NCBI GenBank assembly: GCA_946478985.1
Contig: CAMLDZ010000044.1
Span: 1 to 23,801, forward strand
Source of the DNA: an uncultured Solimonas sp.
Lineage (GTDB): Bacteria; Pseudomonadota; Gammaproteobacteria; Nevskiales; Nevskiaceae
Length of the DNA stretch: 23,801 bases
Direction: 5' to 3'
Numbering within the stretch: position 1 is the stretch's first letter; each line of letters opens with the position of its first letter. Made by a program: the position numbers and the translations under genes. Under the pieces are notes generated by a model. It ran no database searches. It was not told the origin of the DNA and was given only the letters and a program-made list of their open reading frames with translations. Positions 12,537 through 19,878 of this stretch are shown here, in pieces.

Positions 12537-13132
12537 GCTCCAGCTGTACGCAGCGTCTCGGACGGCTGCGGGATCAGGGTCTGAATCATCAGCTTCACGT
12601 AATCGCCGTATGCGGAGCCGCCGGGCATCAGCTCCGGCGTGTCGCGCGAGATCTGCAGGTTGCCCATGTAGGTCGCATACGCGAAGCGTGCCCAATGTCT
12701 CGCCAGCGCCGTGCCATAGCCCAGCGCGCGATAGCAATCGAACAGGTACTGCAGCCGTTGTTCGGAAACGCGCCGCACGAACATCTGCACCATCGGCCTG
12801 TCCTGCGCTGCCGCGATCGCCAGATACAGGCGGCCGGCGCGGTAGCTCGAGTTGGCCGCCTTGAACAGCTTGACGATGCGCTGATACGGATCGGACTCCG
12901 GGCCCGCACGCGCCAGGATGTCGACGGTCTCCGCCTTCTCCCAGCGCTGCAGCGCGGCCCGCAACAAGGCCTCGCGATTGCTGAAGTGCCAGTAGAAGCT
13001 GCCCTTGGTGACTCCCAGCTGACGCGCCAGCGGCTCGATCGCGACGGCATCGAAACCGTCGCTCGCAATCACCTCGAGCGCGGCTTCCGCCCAGGCTTCG
13101 GCGGTCAAGCTGGAACGGATCTGCGTCGCCAT
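12533..13132 (-). CDS. TetR-family transcriptional regulator, coupled to fadE
   Basis: This is a 199-residue one-component repressor of the TetR/AcrR family. The N-terminal DNA-binding domain contains the helix-turn-helix FDAVAIEPLARQLGVTKGSF followed by YWHFSNREALLRAAL, the classic TetR recognition-helix region. The C-terminal ligand and dimer domain is family-variable; given the neighbour, an acyl-CoA or fatty acid ligand is likely but inferred. I chose the ATG at 13132 (MATQIRSSL). An ATG at 13168 is in frame, and a further TTG at 13195 overlaps the candidate operator at 13174-13189, which makes upstream starts less likely. The stop overlaps fadE by 4 bases. Confidence 0.92.
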   Translation of the reverse strand: MATQIRSSLTAEAWAEAALEVIASDGFDAVAIEPLARQLGVTKGSFYWHFSNREALLRAALQRWEKAETVDILARAGPESDPYQRIVKLFKAANSSYRAGRLYLAIAAAQDRPMVQMFVRRVSEQRLQYLFDCYRALGYGTALARHWARFAYATYMGNLQISRDTPELMPGGSAYGDYVKLMIQTLIPQPSETLRTAGA

Positions 13133-13173
13133 GAGCGGTCGCGTACCTCGATGCGGAGTTCGGGCCATCAAAA

Positions 13174-13189
13174 CATACGGATGCGTATG
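13174..13189. promoter_or_regulatory. Candidate TetR-family operator (16-bp near-palindrome)
   Basis: The sequence CATACGGATGCGTATG has perfect 6-bp arms (CATACG/CGTATG) around GATG, so 14 of 16 positions are palindromic. It lies 42 bp upstream of the chosen TetR start and in the gap shared with the divergent OmpA gene. Size, symmetry and position fit an autoregulatory TetR operator that would also control fadE. Binding is inferred. Confidence 0.6.
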
Positions 13190-13378
13190 GAACAAGACAG
13201 ATGCGACCGGCGGCAGTGGCTGCGGTGCCAGTCGGCCGCGCGCGGGCGCCGGGGTTCAGCATTGATTCATTGCCGGCACCCAACATCGCCCGCACAGGGA
13301 GTTAACGCGGGATCGGGAGAACCAGTTACCGCGAGCTTTCTGTTCGTCCTTCCATACCCACTCAGAAGGAATAGCAGA

Positions 13379-14509
13379 ATGAAAATGCGATTCGCTTTAG
13401 CTGGTATCGCGATGGCGGCGGCAGCGCCATTCGCACATGCCGAGGAGGTGCCGTACTTCGGACTTCAAGGCACGTATCTCTTCCCCGATTCGGCCCGCAA
13501 CAACGAAGACGGCCTCGGCGGAACGATGCTGTTCGGCTTCCCGGTGACGCAGTACTTCGCACCGGAAATCAATCTGTACGGCCTGCGCGCCGAACATGAC
13601 GGCGCGCCGGGCTCCGACAAGCAATGGGGTGGCGGGCTCGACTTCGCCGTCTATCCGTTCGGTCGCGGCTGGGTCTCGCCATTTCTGCTGCTCGGCGGCG
13701 GCGCGCAGTACGAGGACCGCGACATCAACAGCGGCACCAATGGCTTTGCCAATGCCGGTGGCGGCTTCCTGATCAACCTCAACCAGAGCGGAAGTGCGGC
13801 GATCCGCATCGACGCCAAGCGCTACTGGATCTGGGACGACGAGGTCGAGGCCGGGCGCGACTACGTGATGGATACGCGCATCAATGCCGGTGTGCAGCTG
13901 GCGTTCGGCCGCAACGAGCCGCCTCCGCCGCCACCTCCCCCGCCGCCGCCGGCCGACAGCGACGGCGATGGCGTGCCGGATCCGCTCGACCAGTGCCCGA
14001 ACACGCCACGCGGCGTGCCGGTCGATACCAAGGGCTGCCCGTTGCCGCCGCCACCACCCCCGCCGCCGAAGGACAGCGACGGCGACGGCGTGCTCGACAA
14101 CGTCGACGCCTGCCCGAACACGCCGGCCGGCATGCGTGTCGACTCGCGCGGCTGCGCGATCAAGGCGGCCACCGTGGTGCTGCGCGACATCAACTTCGAG
14201 TTCAATTCCTCGAAGCTGTCGGGCACTTCGCAGGATTCGCTCGACAAGATCGTCGAAGGCCTGCGCGGTCAGCCGTCGATGAACCTGATCATCGAGGGCC
14301 ATACCGACGCGGTCGGCACCGATGCGTACAACCTGAAGCTCTCGCAATTGCGCGCCGCTTCGGCTCGCAGCTACCTGATCTCCAAGGGCATCGACGCCTC
14401 GCGACTGCAGACCCGGGGCTACGGTGAAAGCCGGCCGGTGGCGTCCAACAAGGATCCCGAGGGCCGCGCGCAGAACCGCCGCGTCGAGTTCAAAGTGACC
14501 AAGGAGTAA
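13379..14509 (+). CDS. OmpA-family outer membrane protein with thrombospondin type 3 repeats
   Basis: This is a 376-residue outer membrane porin-like protein that anchors the envelope to peptidoglycan. Residues 1-21 are a signal peptide with an AHA|E cleavage site. Residues 22 to about 178 form the beta-barrel domain (alternating aromatic and polar residues, ending NAGVQLAFGRNE). Next come 11 prolines (181-191), a calcium-binding TSP3-type repeat (DSDGDGVPDPLDQCPNTP, 193-210), a second proline run of 8 (223-230) and a second TSP3-type repeat (DSDGDGVLDNVDACPNTP, 232-249). The OmpA C-terminal domain spans about 265-374 with EGHTDAVGTDAYN (306-318), LSQLRAASARSYL and the final GRAQNRRVEF; D310 and an arginine of the NRR motif are the expected peptidoglycan contacts. 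The ATG has AAGGA 8 bases upstream. A strong terminator follows. No convincing promoter was found upstream. Confidence 0.95.
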   Translation: MKMRFALAGIAMAAAAPFAHAEEVPYFGLQGTYLFPDSARNNEDGLGGTMLFGFPVTQYFAPEINLYGLRAEHDGAPGSDKQWGGGLDFAVYPFGRGWVSPFLLLGGGAQYEDRDINSGTNGFANAGGGFLINLNQSGSAAIRIDAKRYWIWDDEVEAGRDYVMDTRINAGVQLAFGRNEPPPPPPPPPPPADSDGDGVPDPLDQCPNTPRGVPVDTKGCPLPPPPPPPPKDSDGDGVLDNVDACPNTPAGMRVDSRGCAIKAATVVLRDINFEFNSSKLSGTSQDSLDKIVEGLRGQPSMNLIIEGHTDAVGTDAYNLKLSQLRAASARSYLISKGIDASRLQTRGYGESRPVASNKDPEGRAQNRRVEFKVTKE

Positions 14510-14534
14510 GCGCCGCCATTGCTGTCATTAAAGA

Positions 14535-14566
14535 AGCCCCGGCGATGCAGATCGCCGGGGCTTTTT
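14535..14566 (+). terminator. Rho-independent terminator of the OmpA-family gene
   Basis: A perfect 12-bp stem AGCCCCGGCGAT/ATCGCCGGGGCT with a GCAG loop (14535-14562) runs directly into a T run ending at 14566. It starts 26 bp after the stop codon at 14509. Confidence 0.93.
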
Positions 14567-14580
14567 CTCGCAGAGCCTGC

Positions 14581-14607
14581 AACGAAAACGCCGCCCGAAG
14601 GCGGCGT
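14581..14607 (-). terminator. Rho-independent terminator of the FKBP gene
   Basis: On the minus strand an 8-bp stem ACGCCGCC/GGCGGCGT closes on a TTCG tetraloop (UUCG in RNA) at 14588-14607 and is followed by TTTCGTT. It lies 45 bp past the FKBP stop, back to back with the OmpA terminator, insulating the convergent genes. Confidence 0.85.
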
Positions 14608-14651
14608 CCGGCAAGGCGCGAAGCGGCTGCGCGCCGCGCCTAACTGATGCC

Positions 14652-15389
14652 TTACTTGGCGTCTTCCTTGGGCTCGCCGATCGACAGCAGCTCGACCTCG
14701 AAAACCAGCGTCTGGTTCGGGCCCATCTTCACGCCGGCGCCGCGCTCGCCGTAGGCGAGGCTCGACGGAATGTAGAACTTGTACTTGCTGCCCGGCGTCA
14801 TCAGCTGCACGCCTTCGGTCCAGCCCGGGATGAAGCCGTTGAGCGGCATCGTCAGCGCCTGGCCGCGCTTGTAGGAGTTGTCGAACTCCTCGCCGTTGAG
14901 CAGGGTGCCGACGTAGTTGACGGTGACGGTATCCGACGCCTTCGGGTGCTCGCCCTTGCCCTCGGTGATCACTTCGTACTGCAGACCCGAGGCCGTGGTC
15001 TTCACGCCTTCGCGCTTGGCGTTCTCGGCGAGGAACTTCTCGCCCTCTTCCTTGTTCTTGACCGCCTGGTCTTCGCGCTGCTTGAGCAGGCGCTCGCGCA
15101 TGCGCTGGTCGACCGTGTTCTTGATCTGGTCGCGGGCGGCGTCGTCCAGCTTCGGGTCCTTGCCGCCGACGGCGTCGTCGAGGCCGGCCTTGAGCGCGGC
15201 CAGGTCGGTGTCTTCCTTCAGCGGCTCCAGCTGCTTGCCGAGGTCGTAACCCAGGGCATAGCCGAACTTCTGCGCATCGGATTCAAGACCGGCACCGGCG
15301 TCGGCCGACGAGTCCTGCTTGGGCGCGCAGGCGGAAACGAGGCTCGCCGCAGCGACGGCGATGGCGAGCAGACGGAGCGAAGGGATCAT
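14652..15389 (-). CDS. FKBP-type peptidyl-prolyl cis-trans isomerase, Mip/FkpA-like lipoprotein
   Basis: This enzyme interconverts cis and trans prolyl bonds and acts as an envelope folding chaperone. The 245-residue product has a lipoprotein signal ending VSAC, with the lipidated Cys21 followed by Ala, not Asp, so outer membrane sorting is expected. Residues 35-130 form the helical N-terminal dimerisation domain of the Mip/FkpA type (FGYALGYDLGKQL, then a long charged helix). The FKBP catalytic domain spans about 135-238, with Y159, F169-D170, the IPGW motif (187-190) and Y213 in SSLAYGERGAG, the usual active-site positions. The ATG at 15389 has only a weak GGAA site. It has its own -10 box, separate from plsB upstream. 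It could be named mip or fkpA, but the sequence does not decide between them. Confidence 0.95.
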   Translation of the reverse strand: MIPSLRLLAIAVAAASLVSACAPKQDSSADAGAGLESDAQKFGYALGYDLGKQLEPLKEDTDLAALKAGLDDAVGGKDPKLDDAARDQIKNTVDQRMRERLLKQREDQAVKNKEEGEKFLAENAKREGVKTTASGLQYEVITEGKGEHPKASDTVTVNYVGTLLNGEEFDNSYKRGQALTMPLNGFIPGWTEGVQLMTPGSKYKFYIPSSLAYGERGAGVKMGPNQTLVFEVELLSIGEPKEDAK

Positions 15390-15418
15390 GAAGGTTCCAG
15401 ATATGAAAAGAGGGCTTT

Positions 15419-15434
15419 GAGCCCCGGTGGGCTC
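15419..15434 (-). other. Small hairpin at the plsB-FKBP junction
   Basis: GAGCCC and GGGCTC form a perfect 6-bp stem with a 4-base loop (15419-15424 with 15429-15434). On the minus strand it is followed by AAAGCCCTCTTTT, so it is not a standard terminator. It overlaps the predicted transcription start of the FKBP gene and could be a weak plsB terminator or a 5' mRNA stabiliser. Confidence 0.35.
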
Positions 15435-15436
15435 GG

Positions 15437-15442
15437 ATTATA
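15437..15442 (-). promoter_or_regulatory. Consensus -10 box (TATAAT) for the FKBP gene
   Basis: A perfect TATAAT on the minus strand lies 48 bp before the FKBP ATG, in the 76-bp gap after plsB. No good -35 box lies 16-19 bp further upstream (best candidates read TCCACG or similar), so the promoter may rely on the -10 or on an activator. Transcription would begin near 15430. Confidence 0.6.
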
Positions 15443-15465
15443 GCGGCGGCCATTCGGACCGTGGA

Positions 15466-18000
15466 TCAGGCCAAAGGTTCGTGCGGCGGCGGTGGATCCG
15501 ACGGCGACGCTGCCGTAGTCGCCAGGGCGCGGGCGGTCTGGCGGCGGCGCGACAGCAACTGCAACAGCATCTGCCGCGTCTCGTCGGACAGCAGCTCCTG
15601 CGAGCGCTCGGCGATGCGGTCGATACGCGCGTCGACGACCAGGGTCTTGTCGGCGGCGACGCTGACCAGACCGATCTCGATCATCGTGTTGAGATAGTTG
15701 CGGAACAGCGTCTTGTCGAAGAACTCCGGCGCGTCGCGGCCGGTCAGGATGGCGATTCGCTCGGCCAGCAGCCGGCAGTCCTCCTCGACCGTCTCGCGGC
15801 GCAGGCTGCCGCCCTGGCGGCGGCGCTCGTCGGCCAGCAGCAGCGCGGTCATGCAGTAGCGCTCCTGCGTCTCGCCGAGCACGCGGCCGAGCATCGCCAG
15901 CGTCGAGTACGCCGGCTGGTTGGCGTCCGGTCGGCGCAGGCGATCGTTCTCGCGCGACAGCAGCCCGAGCCCGAGCATCACCTCGATCCAGCCCTTGGCC
16001 ACGGCCTCGACTTCCTCGGGCTGCCAGCGCAGGAAGAATTCGTTGCGCAGGAACGGATACAACGCCCGCACACCCATCACCACCGCGTCGTCGGACAGCA
16101 GCAGGCGGGTGCGGAACAGATTGGCGATCAGCGAGGGGATCGCGAACAGGTGCTGGATGTTGTTGCGGTTGTAGGTCAGCGCCACCGCATCACGCGCCGA
16201 CACGCCGTACAGCTCGCCCCAGGCATGCGGCACCTTGGCGATGCGGCCGATCGGCGCGCTGGTCTCGACGATCTCGCGCGGCGACGTCTCCGGTACGAAC
16301 AGGTGCTCGCTGTAGGGCTGCCCCTTGAGCAGGCCGATCAGATGGCCGATCTGCTCGACCAGCTCATCGGCCGAGACCACGCGCTGCGGCGATGACAGCA
16401 GGGCCACCGCCGTCAGGCTCGCCGGGTTGGCCACGGCGGCGGCGTTGATGCGGCGGCTGTGATCGAGTGCCAGCCGGGTGACGAAGCCCTTGAAGTTGTC
16501 CGGCAGGGCCTCATCGTCGGCAGCCAGCGCCTCGCGCCAGCCCGGCATGTGCTGTTCGGCGTAGTCCTGCAGGATGATCGGCTCGCCGAAGTTGATGTAG
16601 GTCTTGCCGTAGGACTTGTTGAGGATCTTGCCGGCCTTGAGCAGGCCTTCGGCAGACTCCTTGGTCTTGCCCGCGCCGCGCAGCTCCTTGGTATAGCTGC
16701 TCACTTCCCAGACACGGTCGTAGCCGATGTAGACCGGCACCATCGCCACGCGCCGCGCGCTCTGCCGCAGGCCGGCCTCCACCACCATCGACATCAGGCC
16801 GGTCTTCGGCGCCAGCAGGCGGCCGGTGCGGCTGCGCCCGCCTTCAGGGAAGAACTCGATCGCGTAGCCGCGACGGATCAGCGCGTCCACATAGGCGCGG
16901 AATACCGCGGTGTAGATCGCATCCCCGGAAAAGCTGCGGCGCAGATAGAAGGCGCCACAGCGACGCAGCAGGCCGCCGATCGGCCAGAAGTTGAGGTTGA
17001 CGCCGGCTGCGATGTGCGGCGGCACCACGCCGGCGTGGTACAGCGAGTAACTCACCAGCAGGTAGTCGGCGTGCGAGCGGTGCGAGGGCATGTAGACCAG
17101 CTCGTACTGCTGCGCCAGCTGGCGCATCCGCTCCAGGCCGCGCACCTCGATGCCGGAGAACACCCGCTTGAAGACGAAATGGTTGAGAAAGCGCTCGAGG
17201 AAATTGATGCTGGTGGTCGAGTAGTTGGCGGCCACTTCCTCGGCGCACTTGCGCGCGTAGCGCCTGGCCTTGTCGGCCGTCATGCCGTTCTTGCCGGCAG
17301 CGCGGGCGATGGCCCGCTGCACGCCCGGCGCGGCGAGCAGGCCGTCGATCACCACGCCGCGGCGCAGCAGCGTCGGCCCCAGCGCCGCCGTGCGCGCACG
17401 CAGGAAGTGGAAGTGCAGCACGCGGGTCAGTTTGCGGATCGTCACCGCGCTGTCCGGCGAGCGGTCGACGTATTCGCGGAACGAGAACGGCAGGCCGAAC
17501 TGCGCCAGCACATTGCGGCCGTTGAACAGCATGATGAAGAACTTGCGCACGCGGCCGGCCTGCACGCTGTCGGCAAACAGCAGCTTCCACAGGCTGGTCT
17601 CCTTGCCCGGATCACGCCCCCAGAAGATCGACACCGGCACCAGCTGCGCGTCGAAATCGCGGGTGGCGATGCCCAGCTCGATCAGGCGCGTCAGCTCGGT
17701 GGCGCGCTCGCGCGTCTCCAGTACCGCGTCCATATAGACGACGCCGGCGCGCTCGACGGTCGGAAAGTTGGAACCGGTGCGGTTGGGCCGCGGCAGCACC
17801 AGGTCCTTGCAGATCCGCTCCAGCACGAACATGTCGACCCAGGAGCGCTGCGCCAGGATGTAGACGACGGGCTTGGTCGGGTCGACCTTCAGGGCCTCGC
17901 GCAGCGCCTGCGGCGCGGTGCGATAGCGGACCAGACCGTAGAACGGCCGGAACAGCCACCACACCAGTGCGTAAAGGGCGCTGTTGAACAGGGCGCGCAT
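15466..18000 (-). CDS. plsB: Glycerol-3-phosphate 1-O-acyltransferase PlsB
   Basis: PlsB transfers an acyl group from acyl-ACP or acyl-CoA to the sn-1 position of glycerol-3-phosphate, the first committed step of phospholipid synthesis, at the inner membrane. The 844-residue product has the four acyltransferase blocks in order: HRSHAD (H307 to D312, the H-x4-D catalytic pair, one residue from E. coli H306/D311), GAFYLRRSF (349-357), FPEGGRSRTGR (384-394, glycerol-3-phosphate binding) and VPVYIGYDR (421-429). The large N- and C-terminal regions are typical of PlsB rather than the short PlsC/PlsY. The C-terminus ends in a Pro-rich tail. The ATG at 18000 has an AAGGAG site 4-5 bases upstream. 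It appears to be a single-gene unit; no convincing promoter was seen upstream. Confidence 0.98.
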   Translation of the reverse strand: MRALFNSALYALVWWLFRPFYGLVRYRTAPQALREALKVDPTKPVVYILAQRSWVDMFVLERICKDLVLPRPNRTGSNFPTVERAGVVYMDAVLETRERATELTRLIELGIATRDFDAQLVPVSIFWGRDPGKETSLWKLLFADSVQAGRVRKFFIMLFNGRNVLAQFGLPFSFREYVDRSPDSAVTIRKLTRVLHFHFLRARTAALGPTLLRRGVVIDGLLAAPGVQRAIARAAGKNGMTADKARRYARKCAEEVAANYSTTSINFLERFLNHFVFKRVFSGIEVRGLERMRQLAQQYELVYMPSHRSHADYLLVSYSLYHAGVVPPHIAAGVNLNFWPIGGLLRRCGAFYLRRSFSGDAIYTAVFRAYVDALIRRGYAIEFFPEGGRSRTGRLLAPKTGLMSMVVEAGLRQSARRVAMVPVYIGYDRVWEVSSYTKELRGAGKTKESAEGLLKAGKILNKSYGKTYINFGEPIILQDYAEQHMPGWREALAADDEALPDNFKGFVTRLALDHSRRINAAAVANPASLTAVALLSSPQRVVSADELVEQIGHLIGLLKGQPYSEHLFVPETSPREIVETSAPIGRIAKVPHAWGELYGVSARDAVALTYNRNNIQHLFAIPSLIANLFRTRLLLSDDAVVMGVRALYPFLRNEFFLRWQPEEVEAVAKGWIEVMLGLGLLSRENDRLRRPDANQPAYSTLAMLGRVLGETQERYCMTALLLADERRRQGGSLRRETVEEDCRLLAERIAILTGRDAPEFFDKTLFRNYLNTMIEIGLVSVAADKTLVVDARIDRIAERSQELLSDETRQMLLQLLSRRRQTARALATTAASPSDPPPPHEPLA

Positions 18001-18375
18001 GCATCTCCTTGGCCGCGATCGAGCCGCGACCGGGCAAGCTCGGCCAGCCGCGAGCCGGACGCCTGCGCGCCGCCCCCGTCTGCCCCTTGCCCTGTAGCGC
18101 CCCGTGTAACCGCGTTTTATCGAGTTAGATGGAAGAAAGGCGCGACCGCGCGCAGTCGGGGCTGCGCCATTGCGGCTCCACGGCTTTCATTCCTTGTGCA
18201 AAAAGTTTACCGCAGGACCCCACCTGCGATATGACGGGCGATGGCGCGGGGCTTGCGGGGCGGCTGGTGGATTCACCGGATGCCCATTGCCGCGAGCATC
18301 GGCATAGTGCCGGCGACCACCATACGCACTCGCGCCACCACGCGCGCGGCACGGCAGAAGACAAAGGGGCCCTTG
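18001..18375. other. Intergenic region between divergent plsB and POT transporter genes
   Basis: This 375-bp gap contains no supportable gene. The part next to plsB (18001-18110) is GC-rich with only the plsB ribosome binding site evident. The middle (18110-18240) is the most AT-containing part, with the putative promoter and inverted repeat described separately. An open frame runs from an ATG at 18241 into the transporter, but it encodes Arg-rich residues unlike the family N-terminus, so I treat 18241-18375 as leader. Confidence 0.6.
18206..18235 (+). promoter_or_regulatory. Possible promoter with internal inverted repeat for the POT-peptidase operon
   Basis: TTTACC (18206-18211) and TATGAC (18230-18235) are spaced by 18 bp and could serve as -35 and -10 boxes. 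Between them a perfect 6-bp inverted repeat, CGCAGG (18211-18216) and CCTGCG (18223-18228), with a 6-bp spacer, lies where a repressor would block polymerase. Both the promoter and the operator are inferred from sequence. Confidence 0.4.
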
Positions 18376-19878
18376 ATGAGCGAACGACAATGGCTGGGCC
18401 ACCCGCGTGGCCTCGCAACGCTGTTCTTCACCGAAATGTGGGAGCGCTTCACCTACTACGGGATGCGCGCGATCCTGGTCTTCTTCCTGACCGCTGCGGC
18501 GGTCGGCGCCAACCCGGGACTGGCGGTCTCGCGCGAGGAGGCCGGCGCCATCTACGGCCTCTACACCGGCGCGGTCTATCTGTTCTCGCTGCCCGGCGGC
18601 TGGATCGCCGATCGCCTGATCGGTGCGCGCCGCGCCGTGTTCTGGGGCGGACTGCTGATCGCCGCCGGCAACTTCACGCTGGCGATCCCCGGGCCGGCGC
18701 CGCTGTTCTTCATGGGCCTGGCGATCATCGTCATCGGCGTCGGCCTGCTCAAGCCCAATGTCTCGGCGCTGGTCGGCACGCTTTATGAAACCAGCGCCGA
18801 CGCCAGGCGCGACGCGGGCTTCTCGATCTTCTACATGGGCATCAACCTCGGCGCGGCGATCGCCCCGTTCGTGGTCGGCACGGTCGGCGAGAACTGGTCG
18901 TGGCGGCTGGGCTTTGCGGCTGCCGGCCTGTTCATGCTCGGCGGCGTGCTGCAGTACAAGCTCACCGAGCGCCACCTGGGCAGCGGCGGCCTGACGCCGG
19001 CGACGAGCCCGGCCGAGCGCCGCCGCGCCTGGCGCTGGCTGGCGCTGGCGTTCAGCGGCCTGATCGCGGTCGCCGCCGTGCTCGCCAGCGGCCTGCTGGC
19101 GGTGACGCCCTCGGATCTGGCCAAGGCCGCAGGCGTCGCCATGGCGGCGGTGGCGATCGGCTTCTTCGGCTACATGCTGCTGTTCGCCGAGCTGACGCGC
19201 GCCGAGCGCGGCCGCGTGGCGGTGATCGCCGTGCTGTTCCTGAGTTCGGCGGCATTCTGGGCCGGCTTCGAGCAGGCGGCCACGTCGCTCAACCTGTTCG
19301 CGCAGGACTACACCGATCGCGGCCTGTTCGGCGCCAGCTTCACCAGCGGTGAGCATCCGGCCTCGTGGTATCAGGCCGCCAATCCGGTCTACATCATCCT
19401 GTTCGCGCCGTTCTTCGCGGCGCTGTGGGTAAGGCTGGGCGCGCGCAACCTCAATCCCTCGGCGCCGGCCAAGTTCGGCCTTGGCCTGCTGCAGATGGGC
19501 CTGGGTTTCGTGGTGGTGATGCTGGCCGCAGAGCTGGTGGTCAAGAGCGGCGACAAGGTGGCACCGGTGTGGCTGCTGCTGACCTACCTGCTGCATACCA
19601 CCGGTGAGCTGTGCGTAGCGCCGGTCGGCATGTCGACGGTCACGCGGCTGTCGCCGCCGCGCTACGTCGGCCAGCTGATGGGCACCTGGTTCCTCGGCCT
19701 GGCGGTCGGCAACCTGGCCGCCGGCCTGATCGGCGGCCATGTCAGCAGCGGCGCCGTCGCCGACATGCCGGGGCAGTTCCTGCACGTGGCGCTGCTCGGT
19801 CTGGTCGGCGGCGGCATCATGCTGGCGCTGGCACGGCCGATCGCCAGGCTGATGCAGTTGCCGGAGGACAAACCATGA
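18376..19878 (+). CDS. POT/PTR family proton-coupled di-/tripeptide transporter
   Basis: Members of this major facilitator subfamily import di- and tripeptides with protons across the inner membrane. The 500-residue product has about 14 hydrophobic segments, as in bacterial POT proteins. The family motif ExxERF-x-YYG is present at the first helix (E20, E23, R24, then FTYYG), and the second signature FYMGIN lies at 152-157 in FYMGINLGAAIAPF. A later helix has SSAAFWAGFEQAATSLNLFA, the family helix with the conserved glutamate near the peptide-binding site. I chose the ATG at 18376 (MSERQWLGHP), which has AAGGGG 6 bases upstream; an upstream in-frame ATG at 18241 would add 45 Arg-rich residues not typical of the family. 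The stop overlaps the start of the M2 peptidase gene (ATGA). Confidence 0.95.
   Translation: MSERQWLGHPRGLATLFFTEMWERFTYYGMRAILVFFLTAAAVGANPGLAVSREEAGAIYGLYTGAVYLFSLPGGWIADRLIGARRAVFWGGLLIAAGNFTLAIPGPAPLFFMGLAIIVIGVGLLKPNVSALVGTLYETSADARRDAGFSIFYMGINLGAAIAPFVVGTVGENWSWRLGFAAAGLFMLGGVLQYKLTERHLGSGGLTPATSPAERRRAWRWLALAFSGLIAVAAVLASGLLAVTPSDLAKAAGVAMAAVAIGFFGYMLLFAELTRAERGRVAVIAVLFLSSAAFWAGFEQAATSLNLFAQDYTDRGLFGASFTSGEHPASWYQAANPVYIILFAPFFAALWVRLGARNLNPSAPAKFGLGLLQMGLGFVVVMLAAELVVKSGDKVAPVWLLLTYLLHTTGELCVAPVGMSTVTRLSPPRYVGQLMGTWFLGLAVGNLAAGLIGGHVSSGAVADMPGQFLHVALLGLVGGGIMLALARPIARLMQLPEDKP

Noticed and set aside
7980..12584. A 1534-residue open frame on the plus strand
   Set aside because: It is antisense to rsmG, the HerA-like gene and fadE, all of which have clear family motifs. 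Its composition is Arg/His/Gln-rich with no recognisable domain, a common shadow effect in GC-rich DNA.
13397..14347. A 316-residue minus-strand frame opposite the OmpA gene
   Set aside because: It has no domain, and its Gly/Arg runs are the complement of the proline runs in the real gene.
18241..18375. Upstream ATG at 18241 as the start of the POT transporter
   Set aside because: It would add 45 Arg-rich residues before the usual N-terminus and would start immediately next to the putative -10 box; the ATG at 18376 has a good ribosome binding site.
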